Assembly (NCBI GenBank): GCA_038206355.1
Contig: JBBRAY010000005.1
Span: 1 to 64,000 of the forward strand
DNA length: 64,000 bases
Reading direction: 5' to 3'
Source of the DNA: JAPLDB01 sp038206355
GTDB lineage: Bacteria; Bacteroidota; Bacteroidia; AKYH767-A; 2013-40CM-41-45
Positions 38,109-53,100 of this stretch are shown here, in pieces. A program made the position numbers and the translations under genes. Within the stretch, counting starts at the first letter, position 1. The number at the start of each line of letters is the position of its first letter. The notes under the pieces were generated by a model. The model was given only the letters and a program-made list of their open reading frames with translations. It was not told the origin of the DNA and did no database searches.

Positions 38109-41100
38109 TTACTCGACTACAACTTTAATTTTTCCTGTGTAGTCACCGCAAATTAATTGTAAATAATAAACTCCTTTGGCCAGATTACCAAGGTCAAGCT
38201 CAACCATGTTTACGCCATCGGTTGCAGTACCTGAAACATCCATTACACGCTGACCGATAACATTGGTGAAGTTGATGAGGTATTTTTCATCTCCGATGGA
38301 ATTGAACTTAAGTGTGGTTTTTTCAACGACAGGATTAGGATACAATTGCACATTCAATTCATTTGCAGTTCCGAGTACTTGCCCCTGGCGACAAGGAACA
38401 GAAACAGAAAGTACCCTTGTACCACTGACACCGCAATTATTGGAAGCAGTACAATTAATGTTACCGCCAGCTGTTCCCCACAACACTTGTATGCATTGTC
38501 CCGTTGGTGAACCGAGAATGGTTGCACCGGTTGGAACAGACCAGATATATGAAGTTGCATTCACAGAACCCACTGCACAATATTGTTCCACTGCTGATGC
38601 GCAAGGAAGCGTAGTACCGGATATTGAAACAGGAGTATTCGGTGCGCCAAGAACAAGAAGCGTCCGAGGATTACCGCTGCCGCAAGTATTGTTGGCAACC
38701 ACTGAAATGGTGACGTTAGAGAACGTTGATGGATAATCAACAACAACTGCACTTAAATTATTCGGACCGGAAATGGTTGCTCCGTTATTGACGCTCCAGG
38801 TATAGCTCGACACCGGCGGAATATTGTTCGGAGTGATAGAGTAGGAGACTCCTGTTTCACCACACTGACCTGCTGCCAATCCTGAGATACTGCTTGGTAC
38901 ATTCGGAATTCCGCTGGCAACGCCTTTGCTTCGAAGCGGACTGAAATTGGAACATGTACCTACCGCTTTAACACTGACCAGTGATCCTCCCGGTATGCTT
39001 GCTCCGAAAGTGATGTTCACCACATTTGAAGTTCCTGCAACAGAAGAGCCTGCAGGACCGGTCCAGATGTAAGATGATGCACCCGGTACAGCAATGACTG
39101 AATACTGATAAGTTCCGAAAGGACATACATAGGAAGTACCTGTAACGGTTCCCGGAATTACCGGAGCCGAATTCACAGTCATTACCCGGGCAGCAGTTGT
39201 CATACACTGATTCGATGCTGTTACACTGATAGTGACAGAGGTGAATGTGCTAAAGTTTACGGTGATTGATTGTCCGGTATTCGAACCCTGAATAGCAGCA
39301 CCGCTTCCTGTGATCGTCCACGTATAAGATGTTGCACCGGAAACCGAATTCACTGAATAAACAACGCCATTGGTATTCTGACACACAACTACCGGTAATC
39401 CACTACTGAATCCCGGCTGCGATATTTTATTGCGTGGAGCAAATGTTCTCACCGGACTGTTTCCACATGCATTGGTAGCATACACAGAGAATGGCCATGA
39501 AGAATTGGCTATCGGCAATGTGCCAAAGAAATCCATAGTTGCAGAGGTGCCGTTTCCGACAACTGAAGCATAAGCAGGGAAAATTGAAGTCCATGTATAT
39601 GATACTGCTGTAGGTACTGTAGGAATTGAATATACAAATATGTCACCTGTACATGCAGTAGAAGGTCCTGTCGGAACAGCCGGTTTCGAAGGAGTGGCGA
39701 GAAGAATGTTTATCACCATCGTGTCGCTTGCAGCATCACAAGGTCCGGAAGGATCATCAGTTGTCAATACCAGCGTTGCAGTCTGAGAAATAATATCGGA
39801 AGGTCCCGGGGTATAAACAGCATTGAGCAATGTTGCATCGTCAAATGTTCCGTCTCCCAGCGTTGTCCAAGTTGACGAAGTTGCAGCACCGCCGAATGAA
39901 CCGTTCAATGTTGCAGTGCCTGTATAACAAATGGCCTGATCAGCACCTGCAGAAACAGTTGGAGAAGTTGAAATAGTTACAGTGAAAGAACACTGATCAC
40001 TTCCGCAGGCATTTGTTGCAGTACAGGTTACTGTTGTAACTCCGGCGCTAAAAGTAGAACCCGATGCAGGCACACAAACTACCGATGCAGCAGGAACACC
40101 TGAAGCTGTCGGATCCGTCCATGAAGCGGTGTAAACATCACACTGAGAAATATTAGAAGGACAAGCACTGATGACAGGCGATTCATTAACTGTAACTGTG
40201 AATGAACACTGATCGCTTCCACAAGCATTTGTTGCAGTACAAGTAACCGTAGTAACTCCTGCACTAAATGTAGAACCTGATGCAGGAACACAAACTACGG
40301 ATGCAGCAGGAACTCCTGTTGCAGTAGGATCGGTCCACGAGGCAGTATAAACATTACACTGAGAAATGTTTGCAGGACATGCGCTGATGACAGGTGTTTC
40401 ATTTACGGTTACAGTGAAAGAACACTGATCACTTCCGCAGGCATTTGTTGCAGTACAGGTTACTGTTGTAACACCAGCGCTGAAAGTAGAACCTGAAGCA
40501 GGAACACAAACTACTGATGCTGCAGGAACACCTGACGCTGTAGGATCAGTCCATGAAGCGGTGTAAACATCACACTGAGAAATGTTTGTAGGACATGCAC
40601 TGATGACAGGCGATTCATTTATAGTTACTGTGAACGAACACTGATCGCTTCCGCAGGCATTTGTTGCAGTACAGGTAACCGTAGTAACCCCTGCGCTAAA
40701 TGTAGAACCCGATGCAGGAACACAAACTACTGATGCAGCAGGAACACCTGACGCTGTAGGATCCGTCCATGAAGCGGTGTACACATCACACTGAGAAATA
40801 TTCGAAGGACATGCGCTGATGACAGGTGTTTCATTTACGGTTACAGTGAAAGAACACTGATCACTTCCGCAACCGTTCGTAGCAGTACAGGTTACCGTTG
40901 TAACTCCTGCACTGAAAGTTGAACCGGACGCAGGAACACAAACAACAGTAGGTGTGGTACCCGTAGCTGTAGGATCAGTCCATGAAGCGGTGTAAACATC
41001 ACACTGAGAAATATTAGAAGGACATGCGCTGATGACAGGAGGAATGCAATTCGCGAATGTTATATCAACATCATCAAATGTATCAGCACAAGGAGGATTG

Positions 41101-44100
41101 CTGATGGTCCACCTGAAAGTATTTAAGCCGGCGGAAAGTCCGCTTACTGTGGCATTCTCATCATTCGCATTTGGAGTAAATGATCCACTACCGGTTATTA
41201 CAGTCCAGGTACCAAGTCCGGGAGCGGCAGCATTTGCTGCAAGCGTTGCGGAAGAAGTAGCGACAGACTGGTCAGTACCTGCATCAGCATCAGGAGCGAT
41301 CGGATTGGTAGTTACATCAAATGAACAGGTAGACGTATTTCCATTCACGTCTTCGGCAGTATAAGTAACTGTAGTTGTTCCTGAAGGGAATGTTGCTCCT
41401 GAATTATAATTGCTTGTAAAGGATAAGATTGAACAGTTGTCATTGGCAGTCGGTGCAGTCCATGTAGCAACAAATCCACACGCCTCAATATCTGCAGGAC
41501 AATTTGAAATGACAGGATCTTCGTCATCGGTAACGGTAACTTCCTGCGTGCAGGTTGCAAAGTTTCCATTGAAGTCTGTCACGGTCCAGGTAACCGTTGT
41601 ATTGCCAATCGGGAAAACAGAAGGCGCATCGTTGTCAACTGTATTCACGCTACAATTGTCATCAGTAACCGGCATCGTAAGCACAACACCTGTCGCGCCG
41701 CATACTCCGGGGCTGTTTGTGATGGTGGTGTCATTTGGACAAGAGATGGTCGGATCAACATCATCAAGTACTATGATAACAGTATTTGAAGTAGAATAGC
41801 AACCTGTTGGATCGGTATAGGTCACATTAAAGAAATCAGCATAGTCAACAGAAATACTCTGTGTTGTTTCGCTTGTTGACCACAATAAATCTGTACTGTA
41901 GTTGGTACAGGAAAGATTGACAGGAATAAAATTGATTCCGTCATTTGTGCAGAGTTCGATTGGCCCTGAAGGAGTAACGATAGGGTCAGCGGGTGCTATT
42001 GATTCAGTAATAACTACTGTATCAGAATTTTGACAGGTATTACCATCAGTACCTGTTACAATATATGTATCACCTGTACTCACCGTAATCAGAGAAGTGG
42101 TTTCAGTGGTTGACCATACGTAGGTATTGCCCCCTGTTGCCTGAAGATCAGTGGACGTCTGACCTGTACAAATATTAAGCGAACCAATCGGAGTAATGTC
42201 AACTACAGGCAAAGCATAGATGAGAACCGTAGTAGTAGTATCTTTTTTACATCCGTTTACGTCTGTTACTTGAAGACTGTAGGTGCCACTATTGGCATTT
42301 GTTGCGTCAACAATTGAAGGAGCAGGCGAAGCAGAAGTAAAAGCACCAGGCCCTGACCAGTCGTATGAAATTGCTGTCGGCGCATTTGAAGTTAGATTCA
42401 AGTCATCCGTACCGGAGCAGAATGGTGCATTGTTGGAAGCAATGACAGAAGGTAGTGGATTGACTGTGAGAGTTACATTGCCGGTTCCAGCACAACCTGT
42501 TAAGGCATCTGTGACAGTTACTGTATAAACAGTAGTTGCTGTTGCACTCATTGCTTTTGGATTCTTGATTGCCGGGTCATCAAGGAACGTCGTTGGCGTC
42601 CATGAAAAAATAGTTGGGTTAGAGGCAGGAGCGAACCTAAATGCTTCCGGACTTCCGGATGAAACCGTCCATGCAGAACCATTTTTACCGGGAGCTGTTG
42701 CAGCAGCAGTACCGTTTACATTTTCAACACCACAAGTTTTAAGGGATGAGGTAGTTGATGTACCTAATACCTGACCAATGTGAATTTCAATGACGCCGGT
42801 ACCTTCAAACAATTCTATCTGTGCAAGTACGTTTCCTGTACCGCCAATTCCATTATAGAATGGACAATTCTGGTATTGAATGGAGAAAATTCGGTTAGGG
42901 GAAGAACCTGTTGTAATTGTGTTGATGTTTCCCGTTGTGCGGAGATCAAGGTCATTCCAGCAAGCAGCAATTATATTATTAGGATTCGATGCACTTGGAA
43001 TTGTTTGGCTGTAGGTAGTATTTAATCCGATACCGGCTGAACCCAGCTGCACCAGGCCATTTGTTGAGACAGCCATAGTGGTGTAGTTCACACCATAGTA
43101 ATTGAAAGTAAATGGCAGCGTAACACTGGTAGATGCGTCATCAGTCCACAATGCAGTCAGGGTGACTGTTGTCCCAGAAACCGGTGCATATGCAATAGAA
43201 GAAACATTATAATTAGAATATCCTGTAGTAAGGTTAACATCTAACTGGCTTGTGTCTCCGCTGCAAATTGTTCCGGGAGTAGCTGTGACGGAGGTTACCG
43301 TTGTTGCCGGGCTAACGGTGACAACCTTGGTTGCATTCACGGTACATCCAAAAGAAGTTCCTGCAACGGTATAGGTAGTAGTTGTGGACGGTGATACAGT
43401 TATTGCTGCAGTAGTAGCGCCACCCGGGCTCCACAAATATGTATCTGCTCCGCTCGCTGTAAGTGTAACAGAACCTGTTCCGCATATAACAGCATTGACA
43501 GGGTCAGCAACAATGGCAACAACCGGATTTGGGTTTACATAAATTGTAACAACAGAAGATGTGTCACTTGCGGGACCGGTTGTACAAACGACGAAGCAGC
43601 GATAGAAAGTAGTGTCAGTAATGGTCCCGGTAGCATATGAGGTATTGGTCGCACCAGGTATATCAGAAAAAGAACCTGCAGTTCCATCCGGCGAACTCTG
43701 CCACTGGAATGATATGCCTGCACCGAAATTATATCCATTGATTGAAACGGTTGAAGAACCCGACCCGCAGAAAGGACCTGCCGGCGATGCGCTTGCAGTA
43801 CCTGCAGATGCGCCCGTACATTCATAAGGTGTAAAATTACCCGCATCAGCTCCTACGTCAACAGGAGAAAATCCTGCTCTGGATTGTCCATCAAAGTCTG
43901 TTGTTACAGCGGCCACATTTGTTCCTGATGATTCAACCGGTGTTTGTGTAGGTGATGGCTTGATGTGAAGATTCACTACTGAACTTGCTCCTGCAGGATT
44001 GATAAACTGCGGTGCAATATTGAATCCGTTGAAGTCAAATCCGGTGCCTGATCTCCAGTCAAGGAAAGTTACATAGTCAGTTACGCCGACTGCTCCTGTT

Positions 44101-47100
44101 ACAGCACCGGTTCCGCTTGCAAGTTCATCGTTGTAGTTGCAGGTAAGTCCTGTTGCAGCACCGACTTTTATTGAATAATTTTTTCCTGATCCGCTTGCAT
44201 TGCTTCTGGCGTTATAGAAAATATTATTCTGAATGGCACGCGTGCCGGTAATTACATTACTCTGGAAAGCATAGGTATTGGCAGAAGATGCTACGTTGTT
44301 TCCACCGATATAAATACTATTGTGATAATAATTATTCACACCTGCAATTTCCCTGATACCATTCATTTCATAACCCACGGTGATGTCATTGCCCGATGCA
44401 TCAATACCGAGGCGGATCATATTATTCTGATAAGTTGAATTTCCGGCGTTCACATAAATACCACTAATAACAGAACTCGTTGAAGGAGGATCAAGTGTAT
44501 GAATGAAATTCCGCTCAATAAGATTTGATCCTGTAGTGGCTCCGCTGTAATGCAAACCGGTTACTGACACAGCAGCATTGGCAGAATTCATCAGTGAATC
44601 AATTGTATTCTCTGATACGGTGGTACCTGTAGTTGTTGAGGTCATTGAAATACCAATGACGGATGCACTTGCTGCTGTACCTGTGTAAGGACTTGCAGAA
44701 GAAAGTGCATGAACGCTATTCTGACTGATCGTATTTGTGCCTGCAGTACTTGAAATACCCCTTACCTGAGGAATAAATGTCGTGATGCCTGTTCCGGCAT
44801 AAGCATTGGAGAGATTTGCAATCGTATTTCCTGTGATGGTTACTGCACTGGAACTCGTGCTTTCAATTCCTGAGACTTTCTGACCTGTTGTTCCCGTTGA
44901 TGGATTTGATGCATTGATGCTGTTCGCAGTTGAAGTGCTTCCAATAGAATTACCGCTAATGGTAAGCGGACTTCCTGTTGTCGCGCTGATTCCGACAAAA
45001 CTATGGGATATTGAAGTCGTAGTTCCGAGTAGATTAATTGAGCCGATAATATTATTTATTATACTCATTGCACCTGTAGATGAACTGCCGATACCAAAGC
45101 TGATACCGCCTGTAGTAGATGTTGTAACGCTGATGGACCCTGTACCGGAATTACTTCCGATCACGTTGGGACTTGTATTACCTGCGTTGATCGCTCCTGC
45201 AGTCATATATATACCACACCAAACACCGGGAAGTGTTGTTGCACCGCTGCTCGAGCTCCAGGTAAAATTTTTGATTACATTTCCCTGAATAGAAGAGGAG
45301 GTTGTTGTCCCTGCCGCCATTTGTATTCCGATAAATCTGCTGGCAACTGTTCCGCCAACTGTCCATGAAGATCCACCTGCATTTGACGATGACCCACCGA
45401 TATAATTGTTGGTGACGATAAAATTATTTCCTGCAGAGTTGCTGATCTGAATTCCTACATGCGTTACGCCTGTTGTAGCTGTTCTTGTTGTAGTCTGATA
45501 AAAACTGTTTCCTGTAATCATCCAGTCTGAATTATTAGAAGAAACAACAATTCCGTTTGTTGCACCACTTGCTGACCAGAAATTGAAAATGTTATTATTG
45601 GAAATCGTGATATTGTCATTCACTTTTGCAGAAGTACCGGATGCATATATCATATTAACAGGCGTGGTTGCGCCATCCTGCAAATCGCAGTTGTCAACAG
45701 TATTAAAGTCATTTCCGGTTGTGCCTGTTGTTGTACCATATACAATCAACCCTTCAGTACTTGTGGTATTTACTCCTTTAACAACACAATATTTAATGGT
45801 ATTGTAAGTAGCATCATTGATATATTCAAAAGTCAACCCGCTTACAGATGTATTTGCAATCGTGAGACTCTTCGGATTTGTTGTACCACCTTGTCTTCCG
45901 TCAAAGATCAACTGATCAGCACCGTTCACGCTGATGATAGTTGCAGTACTTGTACCTGTAATGCTTGTTGTTACTCCCGCAGCGGGGCGAACTGTAACAT
46001 TAAAAGGTCCGCCGGTATATGTGAATTGACTGAATGATATCGGGAAAGTTTCTGATGATGAGTTATAGTCAATCTGCAGCTCAAAAATAACATCACAGGT
46101 GATGGTTGCATTATTGATGGCCTGTGTAGCGGCTGAGAGGTTGGTGAAGTCATTGGATGGTCCGGCACCAACGGTATATGTTCCGCACATATTTCCTCCC
46201 TTAGTCCCGATCACGAAAAAGCCCAATGATGGTGCGACCACACTTGAACTTGTAATTTTAGGAACAGCAACTGTACCACCCCTTGGCGCATATGTTCCTG
46301 TTTGTGTTAATGATTGTCCGATTGCATTTGATGTTGTAAGCACCGGTGATGCATCGGTAAGTGACACGGCTCCTACGGAGGTAATTGTTCCCGCACCTGT
46401 TGCAGTAGCAGACCAGTACTGGTCAGTATTTAGTGCAGATAATCCGATACCTGCGACACCTCCTGCATTTCCGTCAATAGCTTGAACAGTCACAGTTACG
46501 GTACCTGAAGTATCAGTAGTTGGATTTGTCAATTCAAAAAGTTGATACGCTGCTCCACCGACAGGAAAAGTATAGTTTCCACTTACTAAATTCGCAGGTA
46601 ACACCCTTGCAAGAGGTCCGTTCACATAAGACGAAACTGAACCGCCTGAAATTCCTGCAACAGCAGTATTGGAAACAGTGATCAGGTTAGAAGAAGTTGT
46701 GGTAAGTACTCCGCTTGTTAAAGTGAGCACTCCTGTTGTTGAAGTAGTACCAACAATATTTACCGGAGCTCCAAGTGTAACACCTGATGCATTGTTGATG
46801 ATCATTCCGAATAATTGCGACAGCTTGTAAGTACCAATATTGAAACTTTGTGGTGATGCACCTGTAAATGCAATGATGGAGCTACTTGAATTTCCGATCA
46901 GTGTACCATTGTTGATATAACTACCTGTCAGGTTCATTGTTCTTCCATTCAGGCTAAAATAGGAACCCGGACTGATGGTAAGATTTCCTATGGTATATGT
47001 TGTTGGTGTTGTTCCGAGAGCAGCACCTGATACACTGTTTGTATTGGAAGAAGTTAAGTTGGCAATTAAACTTCCGGTAATAGTTCCTGAAATCGTCATT

Positions 47101-50100
47101 GTTTGTGCAGCACTTCCATTCAGGTGAATGGTTGAGCCTGATCCATTCGCAATTAAAGTTGCAGAAGCGGAATGACTGAAAGGAGTTGTGCCGGAAACTG
47201 CCAACGTATTACCATTCAAATCAAGCGTATTGTTTGCCGAAGTGGTCACTGTATTCTGTACAAATGTGTTTCCTGTTAGCTGACGCATAGAAGCAGAGGC
47301 AGCACTCAAATTAAGATTTCCGTATCCGGGAGATGGGATAGGGAAAATGTTTTGCGTGGCAACGCCATTGTAGTTTACCGTACTTGTAACACCAAACGTA
47401 TAATTCTGGAAAACCGGCATCGGATCGGCAATGGTGTTCGTCATGGTAAAAATACCACCGGACACAATATTGAATAAACCGGAACCTGAGCCCGGACCTG
47501 TAATTAAGTTTCCACCGCCGGCCAGAGTCGCTCCACTCGTATTGATACTGATTCCGCTTACGGTTGTGGGAGCACTTAATGTTTTTACCACACCTCCGGT
47601 TATTCCTAAGATTCCATAAGTAGTTACAGGTATATTTGGAATTGTATGTGTGGAAGTACCGGCATAATTGAATGTACCGTCAGGGTCAAAGGAAATATTT
47701 GCGGCAATAAAGTTTGTCGGGAACCACGAAGTTGCTGATCTGTTAGTCGTATATGTTGCACCGGCAGCGATTGAAAAAGTTCCGCTTGCATTACCTGTAA
47801 TAATAACTCCCGCATCAGCCATGGTTCCGGCCAGTACTGAAAGGTTTCCATTTACAGTCATAGCAGCACTAATTGCACCGGTTGCTGAAGTTTGACCTGC
47901 GCAATTCCATGTTACATTTCCGAAGGTACCGGAGAATGCAGTTGGGTTAGTAGTTACAGTTCCTGTTACCTGACAGGTTGATGTTGCATTGTATGTAGCC
48001 AATGGAATGGCTCCTGCATTCATTGCGTGAGTATAAGTGGATCCGTTTGCAAATACCAGAGTTGTGGCAGTTCCGGTAACGACTCCTCCATTATTTAGAA
48101 TTGTTCCACCTGATGCGACAGTTACTACCGTTGTAGCAACGGTGCTTGTTGTAAAATTGTTGTTATTGGAATTGTTTGAATTCAGGACGAGCGTTCCTGC
48201 GATATTTCCTTTCTGGTTTGCTGTAGTTGTAATATTGAGGGTGAGCGCAACAGCCCCAGTGGTACTGAGTTGCAATGTTGATCCGCTCCTGATGTCAAGA
48301 TTGTCAGTAGCAGTTGGTCCATTGATAGAGAACGTTGCTGCAGCGGGTGATTGCAAACTGATATCAGTATTTGAATCAACTAAAATTCGTGTCACAGTTT
48401 GGGTAGGAACATTAGTAGCAGTAGAAGTTCCGCCATTGGTAAAATGTAATACGTCGGCTATTACAGGAGAGAAGCGTGGTGGAGCCCAGTTATTTGCATC
48501 CTGAAAATCCGCAGAACCTGTTGTGGGTTGCCACACGTAAGGCTGGCTTCCGTTCACACGCAAAGTGAATTCATTTCCTCCAATTGTTCCGCTGGTTTCA
48601 TTGTAAGTGCCGGAAGTTGATGCAGTGGAAACAGATACAGTCGTATTCAACTGCGACCAGTTGGCACCATCCCAACGGTTAATTTTCAGTAATGATGAAG
48701 TCCCGTTCAGATCAGTAGGAGCAACAGTAGAGTAGGTGAGTGAAGAAGCAGAATAAGTATACGTACCCACGCCAACCTCGTCGTCAGTAAATGTCCAGTA
48801 ACGTGATACATAATCCGTTTGAACTCCATTTGAATTTAATTGTGGATGATCGGCATCAGTTACCCGAATACCAATTACCCGTTGGGTTGAATTTGCAGAG
48901 AATGTAACTGCATAAGGTGAATAGTCGAATGATCCTGTAGCGTCACCGACGGGAAATGTAAATGATGCTGTCGCACCTGCTCCGAAAGTTTTTTTCAACT
49001 GGCCGGTGCCATCTGCTACAACCATTGCATTAACGCTTCCGCCTGAAATTGTTCCAGATGTAGTAGCTATTGTGAGGTCATTGTTGCCAATAAATAATCT
49101 GCCGCCTAGTGTGAGCGCCGTTGCAGCAGCATTCAATGTGATGCTGCTGTTCATCGTAAGTCCCGTTGCATTTGTATTACTGGAAGTAAGTGCATTTAGT
49201 TGTGAAACACTTGAAGGAACATAAACGCCTGCTGCAGCATTTGCAAAAACGAGATTTGAAAAAGCTGATGTTAATAAGCTTGTTGTTGCTGATGGTAAAA
49301 TGGCGGCTCCGTTTAATGTAAGCGTGTTCAGTTGTCCGGAAGCACCACCAACAGAATAAGTACCTGATGTAAGTGTAAGCTGGTTTGTGACGATTACATT
49401 TTGTGTTGTTGAAGTTGCATTGATCTGAGTAACTCCTGCAGCATTATCAATGGTAAGATTGTTACATGTGGTAAGGCCATTGCCAGTAACCTGGGCAGAT
49501 GTTCCGTTATAGATATAATTGGCAAGTGTTCCAAAAGTTCGCGTACCGGAAACCTGAATACTACCAACCAAACCACCACCGGTTGTGGTGATACCACCTG
49601 CATCACCAATCGCAAGCGTTGCATTGTTACTGCTGGCCAGTATAAATGCACCGGCACCGGTTACAATATTAGAACCTGTATAGAGTGTTCCGTTTGCAAC
49701 GGTGAATGAGCGGCTGGTCAATACCGGAATATTATTATTCAAAGTCAAAGAAGCATTCGCCGTGTTGATGGTGAAATTATAATTGGTCGGGGTAAAAGTT
49801 CCGACTTGTGAAAATGATTTTCCACTACCCTTGAAATTGAAAGTAACTAGTCCGGAACCAATATTGTCGAAAGTTCCACCGGTCTGAATGAAGTCACCGG
49901 AGAGATTTACTGTCGGAGCACCTGTGCTTCCTGTTCCACCGAATCTTGCTCCCGGTTTAATTAAAAGGTCGCCATTGATAGTAAGTGTAGGTGAGCCGGT
50001 ACTGCTGGCAAAATTGAATGTTCCTCCCTGCATATCAAAATTTCCACCAACGGTTAGTGTCGGACTGGTTGTGGTTGCCAATCTGAATTCGAAAGATGCA

Positions 50101-53100
50101 CCCACAGCAATTAAAGTAAGGTCGCCGGCAACGGATGTAAATGATCCTGATGCCTGTATTGAACCTGTTGCTCCGGGACAATTGATAATGAAATTTCCAA
50201 AGTTTTGACTTCCTGCAGTCAACGTAGAGTTAGACGTAAATCCATTGAGATTACATGTTGAAGCAACATCCCATCCGAAAACAGGAATGACAGCCTGGTT
50301 GGTTGAATGGTTATACATTGAACCTGCGGCCATGATAAAATTCAGGGCAGTACTTGTAAATGCAGCTCCGTTATTTGTCACCGTTCCTGTTACAGTAGTT
50401 ACTGCATTTGTAGCAGTATAAGTATTGTTATGGGCAGTGTTGTCGTTGATAATAAATGTTCCTGCAATGGTTGCCGTTTGAGTTCCCGCCGCAAAAGCAA
50501 GCAACGTACTGTTGCTTACTGTAGAACTTAACTGTAAAGTAGAACCTGACTGAACATCAAGATTTAATCCTGTTGACAGTCCTCCGAATGTCAACGTCTG
50601 CGTAGCCGCAACTGATGACAAACTGATGTTTGTATTTCCACTTACTTCTATTCTTCCAATTGTTTGAGTAGGAACATTGGTTGCTGTGCTTGCTCCTCCG
50701 TTGCTGAATTGAAGAACATCATTATTTGCAAGTGTAGTTCTGTTTGGAGTCCAGTTGGTTGCAATAGTGTAATCAGCACTTCCTGTAGTTGCATTCCAGG
50801 TATAAACTTTAGATGCTTCCTGCCTTGATGAAAAAGTATTTCCGCCAAGTGTTCCTGTTGTTTCTGTAAGTCCGGCCTGAGTAGCAGTAGTTGCTGTAGA
50901 TGATGTACCGTATTGCGTCCATGAAGAACCGTTGTACCTGTTAAGGTAGGTGAGGGTAGAGGTTCCTGTTACATCCGCCGCGACATGAGTGAAAACCGGA
51001 GTATAAGTATACGTACCACCTGCACTTTCAGTAAAAGTCCAGAATCGGTTTACATAATTTGCAGACCCGCCATTTGCAGGCGGAGTACCGGAAGTTACAT
51101 TCACCCCTACCGTACGAATGGCGGAGTTAGCAGTAAAGTTTAATGAAACAGGCGAATAAGCTGTAACACCGGAAGTCGTACCTAAAGGTATTACATACGC
51201 AGCGGTAACTCCTGCCTGGAATACTTTTTTCAACAGACCTGTTCCGAGGTTAGCATCAGCTGCAATAAAATTATTTGTTCCCGGTGAACCGCCGAATGCT
51301 GTTGTAAAAGTGGTTGTCAGGTCATTGTTGCCCAGAAATAATCTTCCATTGGTAAGCGTTACTCCTGTGCTGCAGGTCACATTTGAATTCAGGTTTACTC
51401 CGTTTGTCGGGTTGGTTATAGTAAGTGTATTAATTGTAGCTGGTAATTCTCCGCCGGTATTAATTGTTGCTGTTGCTACGGCATTACCATACGTTACATT
51501 ATAAGTAACTCCGGTAAGATTAAAGGAAGGCGTTGCATCAAGTGTTCCATTAACTTTTGTAGTAGTAAGTGTTACAGCAGTTCCTGTACCAAGTGTCAGA
51601 TTAGATGTACCAATCAAATCTCCATTGGTTAAATTTAATGCTGTTTTTATTACTGTTGCAGTTCCCAATGTTACACTTGCACCTGCTCCTGTTCTGTTTA
51701 GTGTAAGCGTAGGTATCACATTGTTTGGTGCAGAAGCCATATTGATTGTACCTGCACTACCGCCGGCGATACCACCAATAATTAATGATCCCGTATTTGC
51801 AACTGCAGCAGAAAATAATCCGCTTCCTGTGAAATCACCATTGAGTGTAAGAGAAATATTATTCAGTAGCATTGTTCCTGCCGTCATGGTTAATGTACCG
51901 GAAATAGCTGTCGCTCCTGTGACCAGTGAAGCGCCCTGAATTGCATCATTCAATTCAATATTAGTGAAGGATATTGCCCCACCTCCGCCATTGATTTGGT
52001 GAACGGTACTTCCACCGGTCAGTATTATTCTTCCATTTCCAATTACTGATGCAGTAGTCGTTGTGACAAGTGAATTTCCATTTACCGTCACATTGTTATT
52101 GCCAATATTTAATGTGGTTGACCCGCTAACAGAAAGATTTCCTGTCAAGAGGAGATTACTTAGTATTGTTTTTGTTTGAGCCGTAGTAGAAGTCAGTGTT
52201 AAGTTACCATAACTTGCAGGCGTTAGGGATACATCCTGCGCAACATTCGCATTGTAAGTTACAGTGCTGGTTGATGCAAGAGAAATATTTGCAGTCAGGT
52301 ATCCTGTTGGAAAGGATGTGTTATTTGTATTTGCTATTCCAATCGTAAGTGCGCCGGTCCCGGAAAGATCCATTGATCCTGATGCATTTCCCGCGATCTG
52401 AAATCCCCCATCAGCAAGTGTTGCGCCTGTTGCCACAGAAAGATCACCGTTTATCGTGATGGCAGCAGCACATGTTTTAATTGAAGCATTAAGAATGGAA
52501 AGATTCTGATACGGCTTCACAGCAGAAACAACTTGCGCCCCTGTTGATCCGTATGCTATGGTACTGTTGCTTTGAAATGTAATATTGGCCGCTATATAAG
52601 CTGAAGGAAAAATTATTGCCGTTGCACTGCTTCCAAGTTGCCATGTTGCGCCTGATGCAACATTCACCAATCCGGCAGCATTACCGGTTAGTTGTGCGGT
52701 ATTGATCAATGTTCCACCTGAAACGGTAAGATTCCCACTCACTGTCAATGCAGCCGTGGTTGTAGCTGTTGCCCCTGAAGATTTATTCACAATAAAATGG
52801 CGAAGGTTTCCTGAGATTGCCGGAACAGAAACATTTACAGTTCCATCAAGTGTAAGATCAGAGGAAGCACCTCCGCTGAAAGTTCCTCCTGAAATAGTAC
52901 CTGAAACAGTAAGTGAATTCGCACCGATGGCAAAAGTACTGCTTGTGCCGATGGTTAAGTTACCCTGAATGCTTGTTGTTCCTTGTATTGTTTTAGTATT
53001 GGCAGTAGAGCCCACAGTCACATTTCCATAATTTAAAGCGCGAACATTTTGCGCAGCATTGGCATTGAAATTAACGGTACTTGCAGTTGCATGAAATGTA

